A stretch of DNA of 64,000 nucleotides from Streptomyces ortus (GTDB lineage Bacteria; Actinomycetota; Actinomycetes; Streptomycetales; Streptomycetaceae): positions 756,361 to 820,360 of the forward strand of contig NZ_JAIFZO010000002.1 of NCBI RefSeq assembly GCF_026341275.1. The letters run 5' to 3'. The first letter of the stretch is position 1. Every line of letters starts with the position of its first letter. The translations under genes were made by a program, and so were the position numbers. Below the pieces are notes generated by a model. The model saw only the letters and a program-made list of their open reading frames with translations. It was not told the DNA's origin and ran no database searches. Shown here one piece after another: positions 8,415 to 16,913 of the stretch.

Positions 8415-8705
8415 CTCGCCGAGCCGAGGAAAAGGCCATCTCCCCGACACCTGGACGGCGTTCATCGCCGCGTTTCCGGCATGTGTGGGGCAGATCTCGT
8501 CAGTGTGACATAACTCCATGTCAGAGAGGTGCTGAGGCCGCTCCGGGCGCCCCGCACAGGCCACTTCGCGTCGCCAGGACGCGAGGCCGGCGCTAGCGTC
8601 GTACTAAAATTCCACGCTTGTTCGGAGCTGAGTGGAATATCCCCAGGCATACCTGCGGGCCCGCCTGCTCCCCCGGTGCGTCCGGGTACGACATGTGAGG
8701 ACCCG
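8415..8705. promoter_or_regulatory. Intergenic region upstream of the Pls-like gene
   Basis: 291 nt without a convincing gene. It contains the inverted repeat TGACAT-AACTCC-ATGTCA (8506-8523) and, further on, an AT-rich TACTAAAAT (about 8602-8610) that could be a -10 element about 100 nt before the start of the NRPS gene. Either could control that gene; no experimental motif was recognised. Confidence 0.35.
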
Positions 8706-11700
8706 ATGGCAGCCCTCCAGCATGGCCCCGCGTTCCAGTTGTCCGACGACGAGGTACGGGCCGAGTTCGGCGACCGGGCCCGGTTCTCCGCGGCGTCCGC
8801 ACCTTCACCGCGCACGCTCGTCGACATCCTCGACGCCTCCGTGCGCGCGTACCCCGACGAGCCCGCCCTCGACGACGGCCGCCGGGCCCTGACCTACCGC
8901 GAGCTGGCCATAGAGGTCGAGGCGTTGCGGCGGCGGCTGAGTGAGGCGGGTGTCGGTCCCGGGGACCGTGTCGGCGTGCGGGTGCCGTCCGGCAGCAATG
9001 AGCTGTACGTGGCGATTCTGGCTGTCCTGGCCGCCGGGGCCGCCTACGTGCCGGTGGACGCCGAGGACCCCGACGAGCGCGCCGAACTGGTCTTCGGGGA
9101 GGCCGGCGTACGGGCCGTCGTCGGGGCCGGGCACGAGCTGACCGTCGAAGGGCGCAGTGAGGAGCCCGCCGCACGGCCGGGGACCGAGCACGACGCGTGG
9201 ATCATCTTCACCTCCGGTTCGACGGGCAGGCCCAAGGGTGTGGCCGTCAGCCATCGCAGTGCCGCCGCCTTCGTGGACGCCGAGGCCCGTCTCTTCCTCA
9301 CCGACGACCCGATCGGGCCCGGCGACCGGGTCATGGCCGGGCTGTCCGTCGCCTTCGACGCCTCCTGCGAGGAGATGTGGCTGGCCTGGCGGTACGGAGC
9401 CTGTCTGGTGCCCGTGCCGCGCTCCCAGGTGCGCAGCGGGGCCGACCTCGGGCCGTGGCTGGTCGAGCAGGAGATCACCGTCGTCTCCACCGTGCCGACG
9501 CTGGCCGCCCTGTGGGAGCCGGAGGCGCTGAACGAGGTACGGCTGCTGATCTTCGGCGGTGAGGCCTGCCCGCCCGAGCTGGTGCAGCGCCTGGTCACCG
9601 AGGGGCGGGAGGTGTGGAACACCTATGGGCCCACCGAGGCCACCGTCGTCGCCTGTGCCTCGCTCATGACCGGCGACGAGCCCATCAGGATCGGGCTGCC
9701 GCTCGACGGGTGGGAGCTGGCCGTGGTCGACGAGGCGGGGGACCCCGTGCCCATGGGTGGCAGCGGGCAGCTCGTGATCGGGGGCGTGGGACTCGCCCGC
9801 TATCTCGACCCGGAGAAGGACGCCGAGAAGTACGCCCCGCTCGAATCGCTCGGCTGGGAGCGCGCGTACCGCAGCGGTGACCTGGTCAAGGCGGAGCCGG
9901 AGGGGCTGGTCTTCCTCGGGCGGGCCGACGAGCAGATCAAGCTCGGCGGGCGCCGGATCGAGCTGGGCGAGGTGGACACCGCCCTCCAGGGGCTGCCCGG
10001 GGTCGCGGGCGCCGCCGCCGCCGTCCGTACCGCGCGCGGCGGGAACCAGCTCCTCGTCGGCTATGTCGTGCTCCAGGACGACACCCGGGACGACGACGCT
10101 CAGGACGACAGCACTCAGGACAGCGGCACCCGGAACAGCGGCCCTCAGGGCAGCGGGGGCCGGGAGCGCTGGGACCACGCGTCCGCCGTCGAGCGGCTGC
10201 GGGCCGAGCTGCCCGCCGCCCTCGTCCCGCTGATCGCCCTCGTGCCCGGGCTGCCGACCCGTACCTCCGGCAAGGTCGACCGGAACGCGCTGCCCTGGCC
10301 GCTGGAGAACCTGGCGACCGGCGGACCGGCCGAGCAGCTCTACGGGACCGAGGCCTGGCTCGCCGAGCAGTGGAGCGAGGTGCTGGGCATCCCGGTGTCC
10401 TCCGCCCGGGACGACTTCTTCTCGATCGGCGGGGGCAGTCTCGCCGCCGCCCAGCTCACCACGCGGCTGCGCACCCGCTACCCGAGCGCCGCCGTGCTCG
10501 ACATCTACCAGCAGCCGGTGCTGCGCAAGCTGGCCCGGCATCTGGAGAAGTCAGCGCAGGGCGACGGGGCCGAGCGGCTGATCGCGCCGGTTCCGCGGCG
10601 GGCCCAGGCCGTCCAGCTGCTGGTGCTCGTGCCGCTCTTCGCGCTGGTCGGGCTGCGCTGGACGGTGGCGCTGGCCGCGCTCGGCAACGTGCTGCACTGG
10701 TTCGGGGCGTATCCGTGGGCGCCGACCGCCTCCTGGTGGCTCGTCGCCCCGTCGGCCGTCCTGCTCTTCAGTCCGCCCGGCCGGCTCGCGATCGGGGCGG
10801 GCGGCGCCCGGCTGCTGCTTCGCGGTGTACAGGCCGGCCGGTATCCGCGGGGCGGCAGTGTGCATCTGCGGCTGTGGACGGCCGAGCGGCTCGCCGAGTT
10901 CAGCGGGGCGACCTCGCTGACCGGGTCCTGGCTGGAGCGGTACGCGCGGGCGCTGGGCGCCAAGGTCGGTCCTGACGTCGATCTGCACTCGCTGCCGCCG
11001 GTGACCGGACTGCTGAAGCTCGGCCGTGGTGCCGCCGTGGAGTCCGAGGTGGACCTGTCGGGGCACTGGCTGGACGGCGACCGGCTGGAGATCGGCCCGG
11101 TCAAGGTCGGCGCACACGCCGTCGTCGGCACCCGCAGCATGCTCTTCCCCGGTGCCCGGGTCGGCAAGCGGGCCGAGGTGGCCCCCGGTTCCGCCGTCGC
11201 CGGGCACGTGCCGACCGGGCAGCGGTGGGCCGGTGCGCCCGCCGTCAAGCTCGGCAGGGCCAAGCGGGACTGGCCCAAGGAGCGGCCCCAGAAGGGCACG
11301 TACTGGCGGGTGATGTACGGGGCGACCGGCGTCGCGCTGACGATGCTGCCCGTGGTCGCGGGGCTCGCCGCGCTGCTCGTCGTGGGTGTCTTCGTCTCGC
11401 CGGACGCCGGGCTCGCCGACGCGCTGAAGGGCGCCGCCGTGGCGCTGGTGCCGGCGACGCTCGCCTTCGGTCTGACGTTCGCGCTGCTCCTGCTGGTGGC
11501 CGTGCGGCTGCTCAGCCTCGGGCTGCGGCCCGGTACGCATCCGACGCACAGCAGGACCGGCTGGCAGGCCTGGACGGTCACCCAGCTGATGGACCGCTCC
11601 CGCGAGACGCTGTTCCCGCTGTACGCCGGGCTCGTCACACCGGTGTGGCTGCGGCTGCTCGGGATGCGGATCGGGCGGGGCGCCGAGGTGTCCACCGTGC

Positions 11701-12674
11701 TCGCGCTGCCGAGCCTGACGACGGTCGGCGAGGGCGCGTTCCTCGCCGACGACACACTGACCGCGCCGTACGAACTGGGCGGCGGCTGGATGCGGATCGG
11801 ACGGGCCGAGATCGGGCGCCGGGCGTTCCTCGGGAACTCCGGGATGACCGGACCCGGCCGCTCGGTGCCGGACGGCGGTCTGGTCGGGGTGCTGTCCGCG
11901 ACCCCGAAAAAGGCCAAGAAGGGCAGCTCCTACCTCGGGCTGCCGCCGGTCAAGCTGCCGCGCTCCACGCAGGACGGCGACCAGAGCCTTACGTACGACC
12001 CGCCCGTGCGGCTGCTGTGGGCGCGCGGGCTCGTCGAGCTGTGCCGGATGGTGCCCGTCTTCTGTTCGGCGGCCCTCGCCGTGCTGACGGTGGCGGCGCT
12101 GAGCGCGCTCGGGGCGTGGGCCTGGGCGCTCGCCGGGGTGGTGCTGCTGGGCGCGGGGGCGGCTGCCGGGCTGCTGTCCGTGGTCGCGAAGTGGGTGCTC
12201 GTGGGGCGGCACCGGGCCGGTGAGCACCCGCTGTGGAGCGGTTTCGTGTGGCGCAACGAGCTGGCCGACACCTTCGTCGAGGTCGTCGCCGTGCCGTGGC
12301 TGGCCGGGTCCGTGCCGGGTACCCCCGTCATGAACCTGTGGCTCCGCGGCCTGGGCGCCCGGATCGGCAGGGGTGTCTGGGTGGAGAGCTACTGGCTGCC
12401 CGAGACGGACCTGGTGACACTGGAGGACGCGGCGACGGTCAACCGTGGCTGTGTGCTGCAGACCCACCTCTTCCACGACCGGATCTTGAGGACGGATACT
12501 GTGGTCCTCCGTGAGGGCGCCACCCTGGGCCCGGGCGGAATCGTTCTGCCCGGCAGCACCGTCGGGGCGCGCAGCACCCTGGGACCCGCGTCCCTCGTCA
12601 TGGCGGCGGAATCCGTTCCCGACGACACCCGCTGGCTGGGCAACCCGATCGAGGCGTGGCGTTCCCCGGCGTGA
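8706..12674 (+). CDS. Pls-like membrane NRPS (epsilon-poly-lysine synthetase type)
   Basis: A 1322-residue single-module peptide synthetase predicted to polymerise one (probably basic) amino acid at the membrane. The adenylation domain covers about residues 1-500 (core IIFTSGSTGRPKGVAV at 166-181; WNTYGPTEATVV; YRSGDLV). The carrier protein has DDFFSIGGGSLAAA with Ser578 as phosphopantetheine site. Six membrane helices follow in three pairs (about 10610-10790, 11300-11520 and 12040-12200). They separate three soluble domains with hexapeptide-like repeats (for example VVGTRSMLFPGARVG, VLREGATLGPGGIVLPG), the tandem C1-C3 domains of Pls. Overall length and order match Streptomyces albulus Pls (about 1319 residues). 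The start is ATG 8706 with GAGGA 6 nt upstream. Odd: an Asp/Gln/Ser-rich insertion (about 10075-10165) in the adenylation C-subdomain. The monomer cannot be read reliably by eye. Confidence 0.88.
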   Translation: MAALQHGPAFQLSDDEVRAEFGDRARFSAASAPSPRTLVDILDASVRAYPDEPALDDGRRALTYRELAIEVEALRRRLSEAGVGPGDRVGVRVPSGSNELYVAILAVLAAGAAYVPVDAEDPDERAELVFGEAGVRAVVGAGHELTVEGRSEEPAARPGTEHDAWIIFTSGSTGRPKGVAVSHRSAAAFVDAEARLFLTDDPIGPGDRVMAGLSVAFDASCEEMWLAWRYGACLVPVPRSQVRSGADLGPWLVEQEITVVSTVPTLAALWEPEALNEVRLLIFGGEACPPELVQRLVTEGREVWNTYGPTEATVVACASLMTGDEPIRIGLPLDGWELAVVDEAGDPVPMGGSGQLVIGGVGLARYLDPEKDAEKYAPLESLGWERAYRSGDLVKAEPEGLVFLGRADEQIKLGGRRIELGEVDTALQGLPGVAGAAAAVRTARGGNQLLVGYVVLQDDTRDDDAQDDSTQDSGTRNSGPQGSGGRERWDHASAVERLRAELPAALVPLIALVPGLPTRTSGKVDRNALPWPLENLATGGPAEQLYGTEAWLAEQWSEVLGIPVSSARDDFFSIGGGSLAAAQLTTRLRTRYPSAAVLDIYQQPVLRKLARHLEKSAQGDGAERLIAPVPRRAQAVQLLVLVPLFALVGLRWTVALAALGNVLHWFGAYPWAPTASWWLVAPSAVLLFSPPGRLAIGAGGARLLLRGVQAGRYPRGGSVHLRLWTAERLAEFSGATSLTGSWLERYARALGAKVGPDVDLHSLPPVTGLLKLGRGAAVESEVDLSGHWLDGDRLEIGPVKVGAHAVVGTRSMLFPGARVGKRAEVAPGSAVAGHVPTGQRWAGAPAVKLGRAKRDWPKERPQKGTYWRVMYGATGVALTMLPVVAGLAALLVVGVFVSPDAGLADALKGAAVALVPATLAFGLTFALLLLVAVRLLSLGLRPGTHPTHSRTGWQAWTVTQLMDRSRETLFPLYAGLVTPVWLRLLGMRIGRGAEVSTVLALPSLTTVGEGAFLADDTLTAPYELGGGWMRIGRAEIGRRAFLGNSGMTGPGRSVPDGGLVGVLSATPKKAKKGSSYLGLPPVKLPRSTQDGDQSLTYDPPVRLLWARGLVELCRMVPVFCSAALAVLTVAALSALGAWAWALAGVVLLGAGAAAGLLSVVAKWVLVGRHRAGEHPLWSGFVWRNELADTFVEVVAVPWLAGSVPGTPVMNLWLRGLGARIGRGVWVESYWLPETDLVTLEDAATVNRGCVLQTHLFHDRILRTDTVVLREGATLGPGGIVLPGSTVGARSTLGPASLVMAAESVPDDTRWLGNPIEAWRSPA

Positions 12675-12762
12675 TGTTCCCGGGGGCGAGGCGCCTCGTG
12701 CGGTGCCCGGGGAAGGCCGACGGGCACGCCGTACGAGCACAGCGCAGGGAGCAGATACTTCA

Positions 12763-14130
12763 GTGGTGCAGCAGACAGTGGGAGCGGATCCGTACTTCCC
12801 GGCGAACGGCGATCCCCGTTACCGGGTCCATCGGTACGAACTCGCCCTGGACTACCGTCCGGGACCCAACCGGCTGTCCGGCACCGCGCGCCTGAACGCC
12901 ATAGCGGGCCGCTCGCCGCTCGCCGAGTTCCAGCTGAACCTCGCCGACTTCCGGATCGGGCGGGTCAGGGTCGACGGGCGGACGACGCACTACACGCACC
13001 GCGGCGGGCGGCTGCGGATCCGCCCGGGGAAGGCGATCCGCACCGGGGCCGCGTTCACCGTGGAGATCCACTGGTCGGGCAATCCCAAGCCGGTGCGGAG
13101 CCCGTTCGGCGGGATCGGCTGGGAGGAGCTGGAGGACGGGGCGCTGGTGGCGAGCCAGCCGGTGGGGGCGCCGTCCTGGTACCCGTGCAACGATCGGCCC
13201 GCCGACAAGGCCTCGTACCAGATCGCCGTGACCACGCCGTCGGCGTACTCGGTGGTGGCGGGCGGGCGGCTGCTGACGCGTACGGCCAAGGCGTCCACGA
13301 CCACGTGGGTGTACGAGCAGGCGGCGCCGACGTCCAGTTATCTGGTCGGGCTCTCCATCGGCAAGTACCAGACCGTGCTGCTCGGTGACCCGGGGCTCGG
13401 CGGGGTGCCGCAGGCGGGGCACATTCCGGCGCGGCTGCTCACCGAGTTCTCGCGGGACTTCGCGCGGCAGCCGGCGATGATGACGCTCTTCGAGGAGCTG
13501 TTCGGGCCGTATCCGTTCGGTGAGTACGCGGTCGTGGTCACCGAGGAGGAGCTCGATGTGCCCGTGGAGGCGCAGGGGCTGTCGCTGTTCGGCGCGAACC
13601 ATGTGGACGGGGGGCGGGGGTTCGAGCGGCTGGTCGCGCACGAGTTGGCGCACCAGTGGTTCGGGAACAGTGTGAGCATCGCCGACTGGCGGCACATCTG
13701 GCTGAACGAGGGGTTCGCGAAGTACGCGGAGTGGTTGTGGTCGGAGCGGTCGGGGGGGCGTAGCGCGCAGGCGTTGGCGGGGCTGGCGCATCGGGGGCTG
13801 GCCGGGAAGCCGCAGGATCTTCGGCTGGCCGATCCCGGGCGGAAGCTGATGTTCGACGACCGGCTGTACGAGCGGGGCGGGTTGGTGTTGCACGCCGTGC
13901 GGTGTGCGTTGGGGGACGAGGCGTTCTTCCGGATGTTGCGGGGGTGGGTGACGGTTCATCGGGGTGGGGCGGTGACCACGGCGGCGTTCGAGGCGCATGT
14001 GGCTCGGTATGCGGCTGAGCCGTTGGATGCGTTGTTCGCTTCTTGGGTTCACGAAACCGCGTTGCCGGCGTTGCCGGTGGCGGGGGTGGCGATTCCTGAC
14101 CGGCCTTCTTATCCGCCTAGTGGGGGGTAG
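12763..14130 (+). CDS. M1 family zinc metallopeptidase (aminopeptidase N-like)
   Basis: A 455-residue, single-catalytic-unit M1 peptidase without signal peptide. The N-terminal beta-domain includes HYTHRGGRLRI. The exopeptidase (GAMEN-equivalent) segment is changed to VEAQGLSLFG, keeping the Glu. Zinc site: HELAHQW (His293, His297) plus the Glu in WLNEGFAKYAEW. The start is GTG 12763 (or 12766) after AGGGAG; the frame is open further upstream but overlaps the preceding gene. It follows the Pls-like gene by 88 nt on the same strand. Epsilon-poly-lysine-degrading enzymes (Pld) of producing streptomycetes are M1 aminopeptidases, so self-protection against, or trimming of, the neighbour's product is a reasonable inference. 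Confidence 0.9.
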   Translation: MVQQTVGADPYFPANGDPRYRVHRYELALDYRPGPNRLSGTARLNAIAGRSPLAEFQLNLADFRIGRVRVDGRTTHYTHRGGRLRIRPGKAIRTGAAFTVEIHWSGNPKPVRSPFGGIGWEELEDGALVASQPVGAPSWYPCNDRPADKASYQIAVTTPSAYSVVAGGRLLTRTAKASTTTWVYEQAAPTSSYLVGLSIGKYQTVLLGDPGLGGVPQAGHIPARLLTEFSRDFARQPAMMTLFEELFGPYPFGEYAVVVTEEELDVPVEAQGLSLFGANHVDGGRGFERLVAHELAHQWFGNSVSIADWRHIWLNEGFAKYAEWLWSERSGGRSAQALAGLAHRGLAGKPQDLRLADPGRKLMFDDRLYERGGLVLHAVRCALGDEAFFRMLRGWVTVHRGGAVTTAAFEAHVARYAAEPLDALFASWVHETALPALPVAGVAIPDRPSYPPSGG

Positions 14131-14182
14131 GGGGCGGGGGGCTTCGGCGGGGGTGGCTGGATCGTGCGAGGCCGTTGCTGTT

Positions 14183-14390
14183 GGAGTGCGCAGTTCCCCG
14201 CGCCCCTGAAGCAGGGCGCCCGGGTGGGCGGTGGTGGGAAGGTGCGGGTTCGCTGGGGCTGGAGTGCGCCGTTCCCCGCGCCCCTGAAGCAGGGCGCCCG
14301 GGTGGGCGGTGGTGGGAAGGTGCGGGTTCGCTGGGGCTGGAGTGCGCCGTTCCCCGCGCCCCTGAGGGCAGGGCGCCCCGGGGGGCGCCC
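14183..14390. repeat. 78-bp tandem repeat, about 2.6 copies
   Basis: Units beginning GGAGTGCGC start at 14183, 14261 and 14339, a period of exactly 78 bp and nearly identical. Each unit contains the reverse complement of the dispersed GGGGCGCGGGGAAC element. It fills the gap between the convergent M1 peptidase and amidase genes and ends in a GC-rich inverted repeat around 14371-14391. It probably grew by duplication of the element. Open frames through it code only repetitive peptides and are not genes. Confidence 0.85.
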
Positions 14391-14400
14391 TGGTGGGGGG

Positions 14401-15267
14401 TTAGGTTGGTTTGGGGACCTTTAGGGCTGTCCATGTTGATTTGCCTGGGATTCCGTCCGCGTCCTTGCCGGTGAAGCCGCGTTTCTGTTGCCAGGCCGCG
14501 TAGGACTTGCGGTCCGCTTCCGTCCAGTTGGGGCCCGGGCCCGATTCGTAGCGGCCACAGCCTTCCGCCACCAGGCGGCGGCCCATCGCCGTGATGACCG
14601 CGGACTTCTGGCCGACGTGGAAGAAGTCGCTGCCGGGGAAGGGGACGTACGACGGTTTGGGGGGCGTCGTGGGCCTGCCCTTCAGGCGGGCCGCTATGCG
14701 CGTGCGCATGCTGTCCATCGTGAAGCCGCGCGGGTCGACCTTTCCGGGCTGCCACTCCTTGTGGCCGATGACCGACCGCTCGCTCCAGCCGTGGGCCCGG
14801 CAGATCGCGGCCGAGACCTTCTCGATCGCCTCCTTCTGGACCTCGGGCCACGGGTCGTCGCCGTCGCCGAGGTTGATGCACTCGAAGCCGTAGAAGTGGC
14901 GGTTGCCGTCGGTGTCCGCCTCGTTGTCGGACGGGAGTCTCGTCTCGTTGACGACGGCTCGCAGCACGTCCCCGTCGCCCAGGCCCGCGTGGTTGGCGCG
15001 GCCGTTGCCGACCAGGTGGACATGGCCCTTCTTGTCGATGACCCCGTGGCACAGCGGGCCGGGCAGGCTCGCGTAGCCGTCGTAACAGATGTCGACCGAG
15101 GCGGCGGTGCCCGAGGTGACGGTGTGATGGATCATCACGCCGTTCAGCGGGCCCCAGGCGCCCTTGCTGTTGCGGTTGTGGGTGCGCCAGTTGCGGACCT
15201 CGTGGACCGTCAGGCCCTCCGCGCGCAGGATCGCCACCAGTTTGGATGCGGTCAGTGGTGTAGCCAT
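14401..15267 (-). CDS. N-acetylmuramoyl-L-alanine amidase with C-terminal binding domain, last gene of eCIS operon
   Basis: A 288-residue peptidoglycan amidase of the PGRP/amidase_2 fold. Zinc ligands lie in MIHHTVTSG (His47/His48) and in GHKEWQPGKVDPRG near residue 170; HLVGNGRANHAG is the usual substrate-groove stretch. Residues from about 215 form a peptidoglycan-binding-type domain ending in AAWQQKRGFTGKDADG. There is no signal peptide or membrane segment, so it looks like a phage endolysin that must be released by lysis or delivered. The ATG lies 3 nt after the stop of the DUF6519 gene, so it is translated with the injection-system operon. Role (lysis of the producer, cargo, or wall passage) is inference. 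Confidence 0.88.
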   Translation of the reverse strand: MATPLTASKLVAILRAEGLTVHEVRNWRTHNRNSKGAWGPLNGVMIHHTVTSGTAASVDICYDGYASLPGPLCHGVIDKKGHVHLVGNGRANHAGLGDGDVLRAVVNETRLPSDNEADTDGNRHFYGFECINLGDGDDPWPEVQKEAIEKVSAAICRAHGWSERSVIGHKEWQPGKVDPRGFTMDSMRTRIAARLKGRPTTPPKPSYVPFPGSDFFHVGQKSAVITAMGRRLVAEGCGRYESGPGPNWTEADRKSYAAWQQKRGFTGKDADGIPGKSTWTALKVPKPT

Positions 15268-15270
15268 GGG

Positions 15271-16833
15271 TTACTTGTCTCCTTCCGGGGCCGCGGCATT
15301 CTCCGCTTCGGCCGTCTCTGCGCGCTGTTCCTCCTCGCGGGCCCGGGCCTCCGCCGCGAGCGTCGCCTCGTCCGCCGCCGGGATGTCGGTGGCGAGGGGC
15401 GCGAAGGCGAGGCGCAGGTCCACCGCGCCCGCCTCGCCCTTGACCAGGGCCAGCGGCGCGAAGTGGCGGGTGATGCCGGCCGGCCGCCGGAGCAGGGGCC
15501 TGCGGGAGCCGTCGACCGGCCATTCGACACCGCCGGTCGCGGTGCGGGCGGGCACGGTCCAGTGGTCCCCCGTGCGGTAGGCGCCGCCCTTCGCGAAGTA
15601 CACCTCGATGCCGTCCTCCAGGGGCAGCCACTCCCCCTCCGTGACGGGCACCGCGCCGCCCCGCAGGGTGGTCGTACGGCCCTTGCGGCGCGGCCCCTCG
15701 TGGTGGTCCCAGCGGCGCAGGAACGGATTCAGGTGCGGCAGCCGCCCGACACCCGGCCCGGGCTCCGCCGACAGGCGTACGCGGCGGCCGGGAAGGTCCA
15801 GTTCCTCGACCCTCAGCAGGGGCAGGGGTTCGAGGCGGGAGGCGTACGCGGTGTCCGTGAACTCCACGCGGTCGCCCACGTCCAGGTCCAGCTCGGAGTC
15901 GTGGCCGAGGGAGGCCAGCTGGACCCAGGTGCCGTCCAGTTCGTCCACCGGGAAGACCACGGAACCGTTCTCGCGCGACCACTTGAACGTGGCGTCCTTC
16001 GCCGCGCCGCCCGCGTGGATCTCCACTCGGTACAGCTGGTTCTCCGGGCCCCGGTAGCGGGCGTCCGGCTTGACCAGGCAGGGGTCCTCGTCCGCGTGGC
16101 CGGGGCGTTCGGCGCGGGCCGCGAGACGGGACGCGGACAGGGTCTGCCCGGCCGCCCAGCGCGCGAAGGCCGCGCGGACCGTGTCCTTCGACGGTTCGGG
16201 CTCCTCGATGTCCAGGTCGGCGAGCGCCAGCGGCAGGACCTGCCAGACGACCTTGGCGCGGGCGGCGGTGTCCGGCATCGCCGCGCCGAGCGCCACCTCG
16301 CGCAGCGCCGGGTCCTCGGCCGCGGTGACCGCGCGCTCCCAGACCCGGAGGTAGGCGACGAAGGGTGCTCGGGCGGGCGAGGGCAGCCGGTCGCCGGGCT
16401 TCTCCGGGTCGCGGAAGCCGTCCGGCTGGTCCCAGTAGGTCCAGTGCGGGGCCGGCCGCACGGTGTCCTGCCCGCCGGTGTCCGCGCCGTCCGCGCCGGG
16501 CGTACCGTCCTGCGCGTCCTCGTCCGGTACCGGGACCCCGGCGTCCGGGCGGTCCGCGTCGCACAGGATGCCGTCGACGTAGTAGCGACCGCCGTGGATG
16601 TGGAGGGTGTCGATGTCGTGCTTGCCGCCGACGTACTCGATCCGGAAGCCGGCCGCGCCGCGCGGGCCGCCGTGCGGGCCGATCAGGTCGGTGGTGAGCG
16701 CGCGGGCCTGATGGAGCTGGATGGCGGTCTGTTCGTTGGCGTCGGCGTCGAGCTGGACGCGGCCCTGCTGGGCTATGACCGCCGAGTAGTGCCGCTCCGG
16801 GCGGAAGGTGGAGCGGGAGAGGTCTGCGTGCAT
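15271..16833 (-). CDS. DUF6519-type eCIS protein
   Basis: A 520-residue protein starting MHADLSRSTFRPERHYSAV. Its N-terminal region (RSTFRPERHYSAVIAQQGRV, then QLDADANEQ and the HIHGGRYYVDG segment) is the hallmark of DUF6519 proteins, which occur at the end of contractile injection operons of actinobacteria and cyanobacteria. The middle has beta-rich segments (FKWSRENGSVVFPV, HDSELDLDVGDRVEF); the C-terminus is a Glu/Ala-rich coiled tail. The function is unproven; it is probably a baseplate-periphery or fibre-like component. It is separated by 80 nt from the upstream tail protein gene and nearly abuts the amidase. Confidence 0.75.
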   Translation of the reverse strand: MHADLSRSTFRPERHYSAVIAQQGRVQLDADANEQTAIQLHQARALTTDLIGPHGGPRGAAGFRIEYVGGKHDIDTLHIHGGRYYVDGILCDADRPDAGVPVPDEDAQDGTPGADGADTGGQDTVRPAPHWTYWDQPDGFRDPEKPGDRLPSPARAPFVAYLRVWERAVTAAEDPALREVALGAAMPDTAARAKVVWQVLPLALADLDIEEPEPSKDTVRAAFARWAAGQTLSASRLAARAERPGHADEDPCLVKPDARYRGPENQLYRVEIHAGGAAKDATFKWSRENGSVVFPVDELDGTWVQLASLGHDSELDLDVGDRVEFTDTAYASRLEPLPLLRVEELDLPGRRVRLSAEPGPGVGRLPHLNPFLRRWDHHEGPRRKGRTTTLRGGAVPVTEGEWLPLEDGIEVYFAKGGAYRTGDHWTVPARTATGGVEWPVDGSRRPLLRRPAGITRHFAPLALVKGEAGAVDLRLAFAPLATDIPAADEATLAAEARAREEEQRAETAEAENAAAPEGDK

Positions 16834-16913
16834 GAAGGGGGTCCCCCTGGTCGGAAAGTGCGGTTCGTCGAAGTCATGGGCGGCGAAGGTGGGACGGGCC
16901 GCCTCCGGCCGGT

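Noticed and set aside
14117..14400. Repetitive peptide frames over the 78-bp repeat
   Set aside because: They merely translate the tandem repeat; no ribosome site and no similarity to proteins.
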